NCBI RefSeq assembly: GCF_007990715.1
Contig: NZ_BJWY01000016.1
Coordinates: 24,743-88,742 of the forward strand
Source: Nocardia seriolae NBRC 15557
GTDB taxonomy: Bacteria > Actinomycetota > Actinomycetes > Mycobacteriales > Mycobacteriaceae
Length of the DNA stretch: 64,000 nucleotides
Direction of reading: 5' to 3'
Made by a program: the position numbers and the translations under genes. The notes below the pieces were generated by a model. It searched no databases, was not told where the DNA came from, and saw nothing but the letters and a program-made list of their open reading frames with translations. Below, piece by piece: positions 47,826-56,785 of the stretch (position 1 is the first letter of the stretch; the number at the start of each line of letters is the position of its first letter).

Positions 47826-48251
47826 ATGAGTAACACCCGGCGCGCTGGTATCGGCGCGACCGCGTTCGGCGCCGCGGCGGCCGTCGCGATGCTGACCGCG
47901 CCCAATGCCAGCGCCCTGGTCACCGGCATCAGCGTGGCCAGCAGCGACAAGTACTGCGCCAACCAGGCTTACACCGTCGCCGTCGATGTGACCGCGACGT
48001 CGTTCCTGTTCAGCGTCAGCCTGAGCGACAACGACACCAAGGTCGGCGACGCCAAGCCGTCGAACGGAGTGGCCACGTTCTCCTGGACCCCGACCACCAC
48101 GGGCTCGCACACCCTCAAGGCCGTGCAGGAAGTCATCAGCAACAAGTCCACCACCGTCACGGTCGTCGACTGCACCACCACTCCCGGCGGCTCCGGCTCG
48201 TCGGCCGCCAACCCGCTGGCGGGCCTGCTCAGCAGCCTCTCGGCGCACTGA
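47826..48251 (+). CDS. Small secreted Ig-like protein
   Basis: The 141-residue protein has a signal peptide (about residues 1-31, ending NASALVTG) and one beta-sandwich domain with a cysteine pair (KYCANQAYTVAVDV and VVDCTTTPG) and a WTPTTTGSHTLKAV strand, like Ig-like repeats in actinobacterial surface proteins. A Gly/Ser linker and a hydrophobic LAGLLSSLS tail follow. Function unknown. GAGGAG precedes the ATG; a hairpin touches this site. Confidence 0.78.
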   Translation: MSNTRRAGIGATAFGAAAAVAMLTAPNASALVTGISVASSDKYCANQAYTVAVDVTATSFLFSVSLSDNDTKVGDAKPSNGVATFSWTPTTTGSHTLKAVQEVISNKSTTVTVVDCTTTPGGSGSSAANPLAGLLSSLSAH

Positions 48252-48275
48252 TTCCACCCGGGCTCTGAGTCACCG

Positions 48276-48324
48276 ACCCCGCCGGGCACCGCGCTGCCCC
48301 GAAAGCCGTTGTGCCCGGCGGGGT
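48276..48324. terminator. Bidirectional terminator between convergent genes
   Basis: ACCCCGCCGGGCAC (48276-48289) and GTGCCCGGCGGGGT (48311-48324) form a perfect 14-bp stem with a 21-base loop between the Ig-like and SnoaL-like genes. Confidence 0.8.
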
Positions 48325-48331
48325 TCGGCTC

Positions 48332-48862
48332 TCATCCGCCGAAGATCGCCTTCGGTTCGCCCAGATACCAGGTGTTCTCGATGCGCATACGGTGAATGAG
48401 CCAGCGCTCGCCGTCGCGCACCAACTCCAGCTCGTACGGGTTCTTCAACAGAGCAAAGGTCCCGTGATCGTCGATGAGCAGGTGCTGCGCCTCGATCAGC
48501 GCGCTCATCCGCGCGGTGTCGCCGTCGACGGCGATGCGCGGATTGGTGACCTGATGCGTGGTCTCCACGCGCCCGGTGAACATGGCCAGGATCGCCGACA
48601 CGATGGCGTCGCGACCGCCCATCACCGGCGGCTCCCCGCCCCAGCGCGCGGCCGCGGGCCGGAAGTCCAGCTCGGCGTCGGCGGTGAACGCCGAGGCGAA
48701 CAGCGCGGCGTCCTTGCGGTCCTGCCCGAGCGCGAATCGATAGAGGGCATCGGTGATCTCGGCCCGATCGCGCAGCTCGGCGGCCACGGCGGCGGCATCG
48801 TTCGCGGGCGTGGCCAGGGCGCGATGGGTGCGGCTCACGTCGGTGTCCGGAAACTCGGTCAT
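48332..48862 (-). CDS. SnoaL-like/NTF2-fold protein
   Basis: The 176-residue protein has the NTF2 cone fold typical of SnoaL_4-type proteins: AEITDALYRFALGQDRKDAA, FTADAELDFRPA, GRDAIVSAILAMF, TTHQVTNPRIAVDGD and a final strand FERMRI-like IHRMRIENTWYLG. Some members are aldol/ketosteroid isomerase-like enzymes; no catalytic residue set can be confirmed. ATG 48862 follows a TAGGGT 9 bases upstream, perhaps leaderless. Divergent from the first Arabinose_bd regulator. Confidence 0.78.
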   Translation of the reverse strand: MTEFPDTDVSRTHRALATPANDAAAVAAELRDRAEITDALYRFALGQDRKDAALFASAFTADAELDFRPAAARWGGEPPVMGGRDAIVSAILAMFTGRVETTHQVTNPRIAVDGDTARMSALIEAQHLLIDDHGTFALLKNPYELELVRDGERWLIHRMRIENTWYLGEPKAIFGG

Positions 48863-49047
48863 GGCACCGACCCTAGGAGGGTCCCGGCGGCGCGCGAGGG
48901 GACGATTCGCGCCAAGAAGGGGAGTCGCGCCGCCACCCCGGGGGAGTGGCGCAGTTATCACCCCGGAGACACGTTGCCCCGGAACAATATCGGCCCGGAA
49001 CGCGGTTGTAGCCGATCCAGCGAGATTCGGCGACACCAGGAGATCCC

Positions 49048-50148
49048 ATGGCAGCACAGCAGCGCCCGGCCACCGCCGGCCTGGCCGATACGGTGTCGTC
49101 CCACGTGGCCCGGCTCGCGCTGGACACGGCCGAGCAGGCCGGGGTGCCGTGCTCGGAACTCGCGCCGCTGGCCAAATTGATCCGAATGAGCGCGCCGGAC
49201 AATCGAACCCGGGTCCCGACCACGGACATGGTCCGGCTATGGGAGATTCTGCGGCAGCACGTGGGACCCGAGGCGGGCGTGCGGATGGCCGCGCTGGCCG
49301 ACCCCGGCAGCCTGCACGTGTGGGACTACCTGATCCAGGCCGCGCCGACGATGTCGGAGAGCCTGCGCACCGCCGCCGCCCACACCGCGACGATCTGCGA
49401 TCCGGCCGTCTCCATGCACGTCGCCGACGACGGGTCGCGGCTCGCCCTGGCCATTGCCGACTCGCCGTTCGGCGGACCGGCGGTCGCCGCGTTCACCGAA
49501 TTCGCGCTGGCGGTCACCCAGCGCCGGATCCGGGAGAGCTTCGGCGCGTGCGCGATTCCCGTGCGCGTCGACTTCACCCATGCCGCGCCCCGGGACACCG
49601 GCTATCTCGCCGACGCCTTCGGCACGGGGAACATCCACTTCGGGCAGGAGCGGGCCGGTATGACCTTCCTGCCCGCCGCCGACCTGCGCGAGCGCCCGCC
49701 GCATGACCCGCGGCTGTACGGGATCCTCCAGGACTACGCGCGGCATCTGATCGACCATCCGCTGCCCGCGCCCTCCTGGCCGGAGTCGGTGCGCACGGTC
49801 ATCCGATTCGTCGTGTCCGGCAACACTTCTCGCGGTATCGATATGGGGGAGGTGGCCGGTCGCCTGAACCTGAGCCCGCGTACCTTCCAGCGCCGCCTGG
49901 CCGAATACGGCACCAGCTGGCGCGCCGAACTCGAAGCGGCCCGCCATGAATTGGCCCTGGAGCTGCTGGCCGATCCCGGCATTCCGGTGCGCACCGTCGC
50001 GCTGCGGCTGGGCTACGACGATCACCGCACCCTGTCGCGGGCCTTCCAGCGCTGGACCGGGCTGACCCCGACCGAATACCGCCGTGCCACCGACCCGGTG
50101 GATCGGGGGCGGCCGGGAACGGTGGTTGCTGCGAGTGAACCGGAATGA
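49048..50148 (+). CDS. AraC-family regulator with Arabinose_bd domain (1)
   Basis: The 366-residue regulator has the PF12625-type N-terminal sensor (VPTTDMVRLWEILRQHVGPE, LHVWDYLIQAAPTMSESLRT) and an HTH_18 domain: DMGEVAGRLNLSPRTFQRRL and PVRTVALRLGYDDHRTLSRA then GLTPTEYRRA. AGGAGATCCC precedes the ATG. It is the first of three regulators of the same class within 3.2 kb, upstream of the terpene genes. Its target and ligand are unknown. Confidence 0.87.
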   Translation: MAAQQRPATAGLADTVSSHVARLALDTAEQAGVPCSELAPLAKLIRMSAPDNRTRVPTTDMVRLWEILRQHVGPEAGVRMAALADPGSLHVWDYLIQAAPTMSESLRTAAAHTATICDPAVSMHVADDGSRLALAIADSPFGGPAVAAFTEFALAVTQRRIRESFGACAIPVRVDFTHAAPRDTGYLADAFGTGNIHFGQERAGMTFLPAADLRERPPHDPRLYGILQDYARHLIDHPLPAPSWPESVRTVIRFVVSGNTSRGIDMGEVAGRLNLSPRTFQRRLAEYGTSWRAELEAARHELALELLADPGIPVRTVALRLGYDDHRTLSRAFQRWTGLTPTEYRRATDPVDRGRPGTVVAASEPE

Positions 50149-50332
50149 CCAACCGGTCGGCATCCAACATTGAGAGGTCGACCGGCGCGGGGCGTTCGGT
50201 CCGATAGGCCGGGTGTCTATGGTGTTTGACACGGATTTTCGGACCAATCGGCGGATGTTGCCACCGAATCGCGCGGTCTGTGACTAGGTTTCCGGTGTCG
50301 AAGGTGAACCTGTGCGCGTGGCCGGAGGAACC

Positions 50333-51361
50333 GTGGAGACCACCTATCGCCTGTCCCTGCACAGGTTCGTCGTCTCACAGCTGTCGGGAAACGGAATCGA
50401 TGCCGACTGGTTGCTCGGGGAGGTGGGCATTCCCGAGTGGACGATGGACGACGGCGATATCCAGGTGCCGAGTTCGGCGTTCACGCGGCTGTGGGAGGTG
50501 GCTGCCAAGGCGGTGGACGACCCCATTCTGCCGGTGCGCCTGGGCGGCCGCTTCACCCTCGGCGCGGGCGGGCTGTGCGACTACCTGTTCTCGACCTCAC
50601 CGACCATCGGCGAGGGCCTGGCCACGGTCGGCCCGTACATCAGCGATATCAGCACCAATCACCGGCTGTCCCTCATCGAGGAGGGCAACGGCGACATCAA
50701 ATTCGGTTTCGAGATCATCGAGGGCGACGACCGGGCCCGCGACCTGACCCACCTGTGGGCGGTGGCCTCCCTGCTCGGGCGGCCGCGCCGGGTGGCGGCG
50801 GGCACGTTCGACGCGGAGCTGGTCCGGCTGCGTCAGCGCGCGCCGCGCACCTACACCGACATGTACGACCTGCTCGGCACGCGGGCAATCGAATTCGGGG
50901 CGGCGGAGGATTCGATCACCTTCCGGGCCGCCGACATGGACGTGCCGCTGACCACCGCGGACCCGGTGCTGCACGGGATTCTGGAGAAGGTCGCCGCGAC
51001 CGTGCCGCCGCCGCCCGCGCTGGCCAGTGCCTGGGTCGATCAGGTGGCCGGGGCGCTCGCGGAGGCGCTGATCGCCGGGGACGCCTCGCTCGACGCGGTG
51101 GCGCGGCGGCTCATGGTGGGACGGCGGACGCTGCAGCGCAGGCTGGCCGAGGCGGGCACCACCTGGCGGCAGGAATTGGATCGCGCCCGGCTGGAACGCC
51201 TGCGCCGCGTCGATTCCGGCGGGGCGCATCTGGGCCCGGCCCGGCAGGCCGAGATCCTGGGTTACGCGGGCCCGCAATCGATTCGCCGGGCCGCGCGGCG
51301 CTGGGAGTCGATCGCCGAGCGGCGGGTCTCGGATGCCATCATCCTGGCGATGCGGGCCTGA
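50333..51361 (+). CDS. AraC-like regulator with Arabinose_bd domain (2), degenerate HTH
   Basis: The 342-residue protein shares the sensor layout (VPSSAFTRLWEVAAKAVDDP, LCDYLFSTSPTIGEGLATVG). The first helix-turn-helix is readable (LDAVARRLMVGRRTLQRRLA), while the second is eroded (RQAEILGYAGPQSIRRAARR) and the usual GxTPxxYR end is absent. GTG 50333 follows GGAGG at short spacing; GTG 50312 is an alternative. It may bind DNA weakly or in a different mode. Confidence 0.75.
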   Translation: METTYRLSLHRFVVSQLSGNGIDADWLLGEVGIPEWTMDDGDIQVPSSAFTRLWEVAAKAVDDPILPVRLGGRFTLGAGGLCDYLFSTSPTIGEGLATVGPYISDISTNHRLSLIEEGNGDIKFGFEIIEGDDRARDLTHLWAVASLLGRPRRVAAGTFDAELVRLRQRAPRTYTDMYDLLGTRAIEFGAAEDSITFRAADMDVPLTTADPVLHGILEKVAATVPPPPALASAWVDQVAGALAEALIAGDASLDAVARRLMVGRRTLQRRLAEAGTTWRQELDRARLERLRRVDSGGAHLGPARQAEILGYAGPQSIRRAARRWESIAERRVSDAIILAMRA

Positions 51362-51428
51362 TGCCCGGATCGGTGCTGAGATCCCCTCCGGCTCGGCAAC
51401 GATCAACCATCCGGCCGCGATCAGCGGG

Positions 51429-52181
51429 TCAGCCACGATCGCGTCCCCCACGGAAGCGCGAGCGGGGACGTCTGCTCCGCAGTGACGCGTCGCCTTGGAC
51501 CTCGTAGAGCCGGGCGAACTTCGGATTCGACTGCGGCATGGGCGTACTCATCAGCTCGGGATCCAGGACCAGGGCCGTGCGCTCGGCATCGAACACGACA
51601 TCGTGGATGCCCAGCACCATGGCGATGCCCTCGTAGACCGGATTGGGCGCCACGGTCACCTCGGCGCGTTTGATGGCCTGCCGCATGGGCAGCGCGTCGC
51701 GCTGCACGCTGACGAGTACGCCGATGTCGTGTTCGAGCGAGAAGCGCCGCACGTCGGCGGGCACCATGGAATCGTCACGCGCCAGCACGATCTCGTCGCC
51801 GTGCGGTTCGAGGGTGTGGTGGGCCAGTGAGCAGGACTGCTCGGCGAACCGGATGCCGACCTCGAAGGCGCGCTGGACGCTGGGCTGGCTCATGACGGCG
51901 AGTTCGAGCGCGGCCAGCATGGGCGGGTGGCAGGTCAGGCCCGCCATCAGCCCGAAACCGGGTTCGTCGTTAATACCGCGCACGATACTGCGCATCACGG
52001 TCACCTGCTGGGTGTAGGTGACCTCGGTGTCCGGGTCCATGAGCTGGCCGTGCCGTAGATCGGTGTCGCGTAGAACGGATCCGATCGACAGGCCGCGGCC
52101 CAGGGCGAAGTCCACAAGCAGCGCGGTGCTGAAGATCGGACGCCTGCGGAACTGGCGCTCGGCCGTGATGTGGTTGATCAC
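51429..52181 (-). pseudogene. AraC-family regulator (3), DNA-binding domain missing
   Basis: The 250-residue frame covers the Arabinose_bd sensor (IFSTALLVDFALGRGLSIGS, TVMRSIVRGINDEPGFGLMA, ALELAVMSQPSVQRAFEVG, LMSTPMPQSNPKFARLYE). It then stops after a short Arg-rich tail where the HTH should begin, right against the end of the convergent regulator 2. GTG 52181 has GGAG 6 bases upstream. Loss of the HTH leaves a sensor-only protein, which is a relic or possibly a dominant-negative partner. Confidence 0.7.
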
Positions 52182-52321
52182 CGGGGCTCCACTGTCACCT
52201 CTGGTGTGTTGGTTTGCGCTCCCCCCGATTCTTCGGATGAGGTCCGAGTGTGCCGGCGGGCGAACGGCGCACCTGGATCCCGCATACAGCTTCGTGAACC
52301 GCGGGCGGCGCGGACAGCACC

Positions 52322-52379
52322 GATTGCGCCAAGCCGCCGCTGATTGCGCCAACCCGTCGCTGATTGCGCTCCGCCCGGT
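52322..52379 (+). repeat. Tandem repeat, exact 20-bp period, three units
   Basis: GATTGCGCCAAGCCGCCGCT (52322), GATTGCGCCAACCCGTCGCT (52342) and a partial GATTGCGCTCCGCCCGGT (52362). Equal 20-bp spacing puts GATTGCGCCAA on one helix face, as regulator half-sites would be. Confidence 0.7.
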
Positions 52380-52519
52380 GATCGGCCGGAAATCGATCAT
52401 CGAATTGCCCGGTGTCGCCCGATTCAGGCAGGTCGAACGAGTTCGGGTGCGGTGAATCGGCGCTATTCGGGCGCGTGCGGCTGTCCCAATTCCATCGTCT
52501 CGTGACCGGAATCGTGCTG

Positions 52520-52546
52520 GCCAAACAATCTTGGCAACCTTATAGT
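52520..52546 (+). promoter_or_regulatory. Terpene synthase promoter with inverted repeat
   Basis: GCCAA-ACAATC-TTGGC (52520-52535) lies just upstream of a -10-like TATAGT (52541-52546). Transcription would begin about 100 bases before the terpene synthase ATG. No good -35 is seen, as expected for an activator-dependent promoter. Confidence 0.5.
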
Positions 52547-52652
52547 TAATTCAACGCCACATGATGCGTCATCCCGTTCGCCTCGTCTGTGAAGCCAATT
52601 GCGCGGCAATACGTTTCGGTGCCGTGCGGAATCGACTCGAATCGAGGACAGC

Positions 52653-53702
52653 ATGTCCGTGCCCGAATTCCCCGCTGCCCTGACCGAACTGGAGATCGTG
52701 CCCCCGCCTGGCCACCCCATTCTTGCTCTGCCCGTACGGGTCTCGCCCTTCGGTGCGCGGCTGGAGCGGCACACTCTGGAATGGGCGGATTCCTACCAGC
52801 TGCTCGAGACGGCGCGCCAGCGGGAACGATTGGCCGGAACCCGGCTCGGCGAACTCATAGCGCGCGCATTCCCTTTCGTGCGTGAGGACCGCCTCGAGCC
52901 CCTGGCGGGCTGGTTCACCTGGGCATTCATCATCGATGACTGGTACGACGGGCCCGGCGGCGAAGTGATCGACGGTCACGACCGCATGCTGACGCAGGTA
53001 CTCGACGCGCTGCCGGTGGACGGGCGACACCGGGTCACACACCCGGGCACGCTCTTTCGGCAATTGGCGGCGGTGTGGACCCGGATGGCCGGACCGCAGA
53101 GCGTCCAGTGGCGGCTGCGCTTCGTCGACTGCATGGCCGCCTTCATGGAGTCCTTCGGCTACGAGGCGATCAACCGGCGCGCGGCGGTGACGCCCGGGGT
53201 CGTCTCCTATACTCAGCTGCGGCGGCAGTCGGGTGGGATCACGCCCTGCCTGAATCTGCTGGAATATGCTGCCGGACTGGAGGTTCCGGGCATCATCCGG
53301 CGCAGCGACCCGTTCCAGCGGATGTTCAACTGCGCGGCGGATGCCGTCGTCTGGGTCAACGACGTGGTGTCGCTGCGCAAGGAACTCGCCATCGGCGAGG
53401 TAACCAACGGTGTGCTCGCGCTGGCCGCCGAACGCCGTTGTGGCCTGCCGGAGGCGGTCCGCGCGGCCTATCGGCGGGTGGCGGCAGTCATCGATGAATT
53501 CCACCGTGCCGAAGCGGAATTGGAGCATCTCTGCCGGGACTGGCGGGGGCTGCCGGAATCCGACCAGCGCGCCGTGCGGCTCTTCGCGGACGGCATGAAG
53601 TACTGGATGCGCGGAAATCTCGACTGGTCACTGCATTCGGACCGCTACCGCCGCCCCGAACGCATCCGCCTCGGCACCGCCCCCACCCTGGTCTCCGACT
53701 GA
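52653..53702 (+). CDS. Class I terpene synthase (sesquiterpene cyclase-like)
   Basis: The 349-residue alpha-helical cyclase should ionise farnesyl (or geranyl) diphosphate with magnesium. The aspartate-rich motif is FIIDDWYDGP and the NSE triad is NDVVSLRKE; the C-terminal RY pair is HSDRYRRP. Product cannot be read from sequence. ATG 52653 follows GAGGAC by 3-8 bases; an upstream start at 52599 is unlikely. Followed 78 bases later by a P450, an arrangement like epi-isozizaene synthase/CYP170 in Streptomyces, though homology to that pair is not established here. Confidence 0.9.
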   Translation: MSVPEFPAALTELEIVPPPGHPILALPVRVSPFGARLERHTLEWADSYQLLETARQRERLAGTRLGELIARAFPFVREDRLEPLAGWFTWAFIIDDWYDGPGGEVIDGHDRMLTQVLDALPVDGRHRVTHPGTLFRQLAAVWTRMAGPQSVQWRLRFVDCMAAFMESFGYEAINRRAAVTPGVVSYTQLRRQSGGITPCLNLLEYAAGLEVPGIIRRSDPFQRMFNCAADAVVWVNDVVSLRKELAIGEVTNGVLALAAERRCGLPEAVRAAYRRVAAVIDEFHRAEAELEHLCRDWRGLPESDQRAVRLFADGMKYWMRGNLDWSLHSDRYRRPERIRLGTAPTLVSD

Positions 53703-53780
53703 ATCCCGCCCACCTCGAATCGGTTCCACCCACCTCCGCGTAGCCCTGCCCTTTTCCGAATCGTCTCGGGGAGATCCCTC

Positions 53781-55145
53781 ATGGCTGTCCTTTCCCTGGG
53801 CGCGTCGAGCTCCGGCGCGCCGATCCCCAGCGCGCCGGGTGCGTTGCCGCTGCTCGGCCACAGCCCCGCACTGCTCCGCGACCCCCTGTCCCTGCTGCGC
53901 GCGCTGCCCGAGCACGGCGACCTGGTCCGATTGCGGGTTGGCGCAGGCGAGTTCGTTGTGGCGTGCACGCCGGAGCTGACTCAGGAACTACTCCACGACC
54001 CGCGCACCTTCGACAAGGGCGGCTTCTTCTTCGACCGCCTGCGCGAACTGACGGGAAACAATGTCGCGTCCTGCCCGCACGCCGAGCATGCCGCCCAGCG
54101 GCGTCGGGTGCAGCCCATCTTCCGCCGGGACCGGATGCCCGGCTACGGCCGGACCATCGTCGAGCAGGCCGCCGCGGTCACCGGTGGCTGGCGTGACAAT
54201 GCGGTGATCGACGTGTTCCCCGACATGCTGCGCATCGGCGCGCGCTGCGCCGCGGTCCTGGTCTTCGGCGCGACCTTCCCGCCGAAGGCGTTGGAGCGCA
54301 CCATCTCCGACATCACCCTGTACGTCGAAGGCATCTTCACCCGCATGTTCCTACCCCCGGTGCTGGCCCGCCTGCCCCTGCCCGCCAACCTCCGCTACGG
54401 GCAGGTGCGAAAGCGACTGCGCCACGCGGTCTCCGCCATGGTCGACGGCTACGGACGCGCCGACCACCCCGCAGGCGGCGATCTGCTGACCGCCCTGATG
54501 GATTGTGCCCCGACACCGGGCGACCCCGAATCCCCTGCGGGACTGGTCGATCAGCTGACCCTGATGCTGATGGCGGGCACCGAATCGACCGCGACCACCG
54601 TCGCCTGGGCCCTGCACGAACTCTCCCGAGATCCCGTGCTCCAGCACCGCGTCCAGATCGAGGTCGACGCCGCCATCGGATCCGGAACGCCGACCCACGC
54701 GCACATCGGACACCTCGAACTGACCGGAAGGGTGCTCACCGAAACCCTGCGAAAGTACCCGGCCGCATGGATTCTCAGCCGCGTCGCCACCCGCGACACG
54801 ATTCTCGGCGGTCACCGCATCCCCTCGGGCACGACCCTCGTCTTCAGCCCGTATCTCCTGCATCACCGCCCCGACGTCTTCCCCGACCCGGACCGCTTCG
54901 ACCCGGACCGCTGGCTACCGGCGAACGTCTGCCCGGTTATGCGAAAAGCCTTGATTCCCTTCGGCGGTGGCACCCGCAAGTGCGCGGGCGACACCTTCGC
55001 GATGGTCGAATCGGCCCTGGTGCTGGCCTCGATACTCACCCGCTGGTCCCTGGATCCGGTGCCGGACACCAGAGTCCGCCCGGCCGCCTACGGGGCCTTG
55101 CAGCCGGATGGACTGCGACTCAGGGCGGTCGGCCGATCCGGATAG
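53781..55145 (+). CDS. Cytochrome P450 next to terpene synthase
   Basis: The 454-residue P450 begins PGALPLLGHSPALLRDP, has the I-helix oxygen-binding AGTESTATTVAWAL, the K-helix ETLRKYPAAW, the PERF-like FDPDRWLP and the heme loop FGGGTRKCAGD with the cysteine ligand. It looks like CYP170/fungal-class E-type P450s of terpene clusters and probably oxidises the cyclase product. Redox partners are not encoded next to it. It is soluble: no N-terminal membrane helix. Same strand as the terpene synthase, one operon. Confidence 0.9.
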   Translation: MAVLSLGASSSGAPIPSAPGALPLLGHSPALLRDPLSLLRALPEHGDLVRLRVGAGEFVVACTPELTQELLHDPRTFDKGGFFFDRLRELTGNNVASCPHAEHAAQRRRVQPIFRRDRMPGYGRTIVEQAAAVTGGWRDNAVIDVFPDMLRIGARCAAVLVFGATFPPKALERTISDITLYVEGIFTRMFLPPVLARLPLPANLRYGQVRKRLRHAVSAMVDGYGRADHPAGGDLLTALMDCAPTPGDPESPAGLVDQLTLMLMAGTESTATTVAWALHELSRDPVLQHRVQIEVDAAIGSGTPTHAHIGHLELTGRVLTETLRKYPAAWILSRVATRDTILGGHRIPSGTTLVFSPYLLHHRPDVFPDPDRFDPDRWLPANVCPVMRKALIPFGGGTRKCAGDTFAMVESALVLASILTRWSLDPVPDTRVRPAAYGALQPDGLRLRAVGRSG

Positions 55146-55163
55146 AGCGAACTGCTCCGCGCG

Positions 55164-56675
55164 CTATTCGAGGATGCCGTTCTCGATGGCGAAGAGGGTG
55201 GCCGCGCCCCGGGTCGATGCGTTGATCTTGGTGTAGATGTGCTGGATGTGGTGATCGGCGGTCTTGGGCGAGATGACCAGGCGGTCGGCGATTTCGCGGG
55301 TCTTGAGACCGTGGGCGAGCAGGCGCAGGACTTCGATCTCGCGGGCGGTCAGCCCGGATCGGTGGGCGGGCCGCGGGTTGCCGGGATGGCCCGCGGCCGC
55401 GAGGACACGTTCGACCGCACCGGGGTCGAGGCGGCCGTCGGCGCTCATGGCGCGCAGGTCGGTCGCGGCGGCGGCCGGGGTGAGCGCGGCGCGATGCGGG
55501 CGGTCGGCGGTCATGGCCGCGTAGCAGTCGGCGGCGGCGAGGACGCGCTGGACATCGTCGAGTTGACCGCCGCGCAGCCGACGGCAGTAGCCGCTGCCGT
55601 CGAGGCGCTCGTGCGCGCCCGCCGCCGCGTCGGCGAGCCCGGCCAGGGCGGGGACCCGGCGCAGGAGTTGATCGGTGAGCAGCGCGTGGGATTCGGCCCG
55701 ATCGCGCTCGTCGCGGGTGAGCGGTCCGGGCTTGTCCCAGATGGTGTTCGGGACGCCGACCCGGCCCAGATCGTGGACCAGGGCCGCCGCCTCCGCCGCC
55801 GGACCGGCCGCCTGCCCGGCGAGTGCGGCCACCGATCTCGAATGACCGGCGGTCCACGGGGATTGGAGATCGGCGAAATCGGCCAGCACCAGCAGCGCTT
55901 CCCGTAGTCGAGCGGCATCGAGTGGAACCCGCCCGGGCGCGAGGGCCAGTGCGGCGTCCCAGGGATCGGCGGACTCCAGGGCAGCCCACCACTCGTCACC
56001 GTGCGCGAGCAGGATATCGGTGAGGTCCGGGTCGTAACCGCGGCCGCGCCGCCGCCGGATGAGCGCGAGCGCGGCGGGCACGCCTTCGACGCGGGCCAGG
56101 ATCTCGAACTCGTACGTCAGCAACGCGATTCGCATGGCCTGCGGAATCGCCTTGCCGCGCAGGCCGTTCGGAAACCCGCGTCCGTTCCAGCGTTCGAACG
56201 ACGCCCGCAGCGCGGCCTGCACCGGCTCACCCAGCCCGAGCCGTTTCGCCAGCGTGTCGGCCACCTCGCAGGCGGTGCGGAAATTGAGCTCGGCGGCCTT
56301 GCGCCCGCCCGCCAGGATCGACAGCATCGACCGGAACCGGTCCAGCCCGTGCCGGTCCCGTCCCGCGGACTCGACCATGGCCCGGACCACGACGAGCGGG
56401 TCGGAGAAGTCGAGTCGCGCTGTGCGGGCCCGCATCTCGATTTCGTCACCGAAGACCACCGCCATGTCGAAGGCGTGTCCGGTGCAGCCGAGAAACCGCA
56501 ATGCCGAAGTCCACCACACGGTTTCGCAGTCCTCGTCGGAACACCCGGCCGCGCGCGCGAGCCGCCCGGCGAGCACCGTCGCCCGCAGCTGGCACCCCGG
56601 CGGCTGTCCCAGGGCATGGTCCTGCATGGTGGCCAATAACGCTGCCACCTCGGCCGATGTCGGTGTGACCTGCAC
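55164..56675 (-). CDS. HD-domain phosphohydrolase with LuxR HTH
   Basis: The 503-residue protein combines an HD-GYP-like region with a C-terminal LuxR helix-turn-helix. HD motifs: ADLQSPWTAGHSRSVAALAG, AALVHDLGRVGVPNTIWDKP and GAHERLDGSGYCRRL, the last matching the GYP loop in degenerate form. The HTH is LTAREIEVLRLLAHGLKTRE to ISPKTADHHIQHIYTKINAS. The pairing suggests a nucleotide-sensing or diguanylate-degrading transcription factor. It converges on the P450 and is divergent from a small SnoaL-like gene. Confidence 0.85.
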   Translation of the reverse strand: MQVTPTSAEVAALLATMQDHALGQPPGCQLRATVLAGRLARAAGCSDEDCETVWWTSALRFLGCTGHAFDMAVVFGDEIEMRARTARLDFSDPLVVVRAMVESAGRDRHGLDRFRSMLSILAGGRKAAELNFRTACEVADTLAKRLGLGEPVQAALRASFERWNGRGFPNGLRGKAIPQAMRIALLTYEFEILARVEGVPAALALIRRRRGRGYDPDLTDILLAHGDEWWAALESADPWDAALALAPGRVPLDAARLREALLVLADFADLQSPWTAGHSRSVAALAGQAAGPAAEAAALVHDLGRVGVPNTIWDKPGPLTRDERDRAESHALLTDQLLRRVPALAGLADAAAGAHERLDGSGYCRRLRGGQLDDVQRVLAAADCYAAMTADRPHRAALTPAAAATDLRAMSADGRLDPGAVERVLAAAGHPGNPRPAHRSGLTAREIEVLRLLAHGLKTREIADRLVISPKTADHHIQHIYTKINASTRGAATLFAIENGILE

Positions 56676-56785
56676 GGCTGAATCATAGATAGGGAGTTCT
56701 CCCGACGCGGTTCGCCGCCCCGGACGCGCATCCTCGAACTACCCGCCGGGCCCCGACGACCCGGCGACGACCCGAGGAGCATCCC

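Larger units (their letters stand above)
52182..52652. other. Regulatory spacer before the terpene genes, 471 bases
   Basis: No gene is supported. The stretch holds the start region of the truncated AraC gene, a 20-bp tandem repeat (52322-52379), an inverted repeat plus -10 element (52520-52546) and the terpene synthase leader of about 100 bases. Confidence 0.6.
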
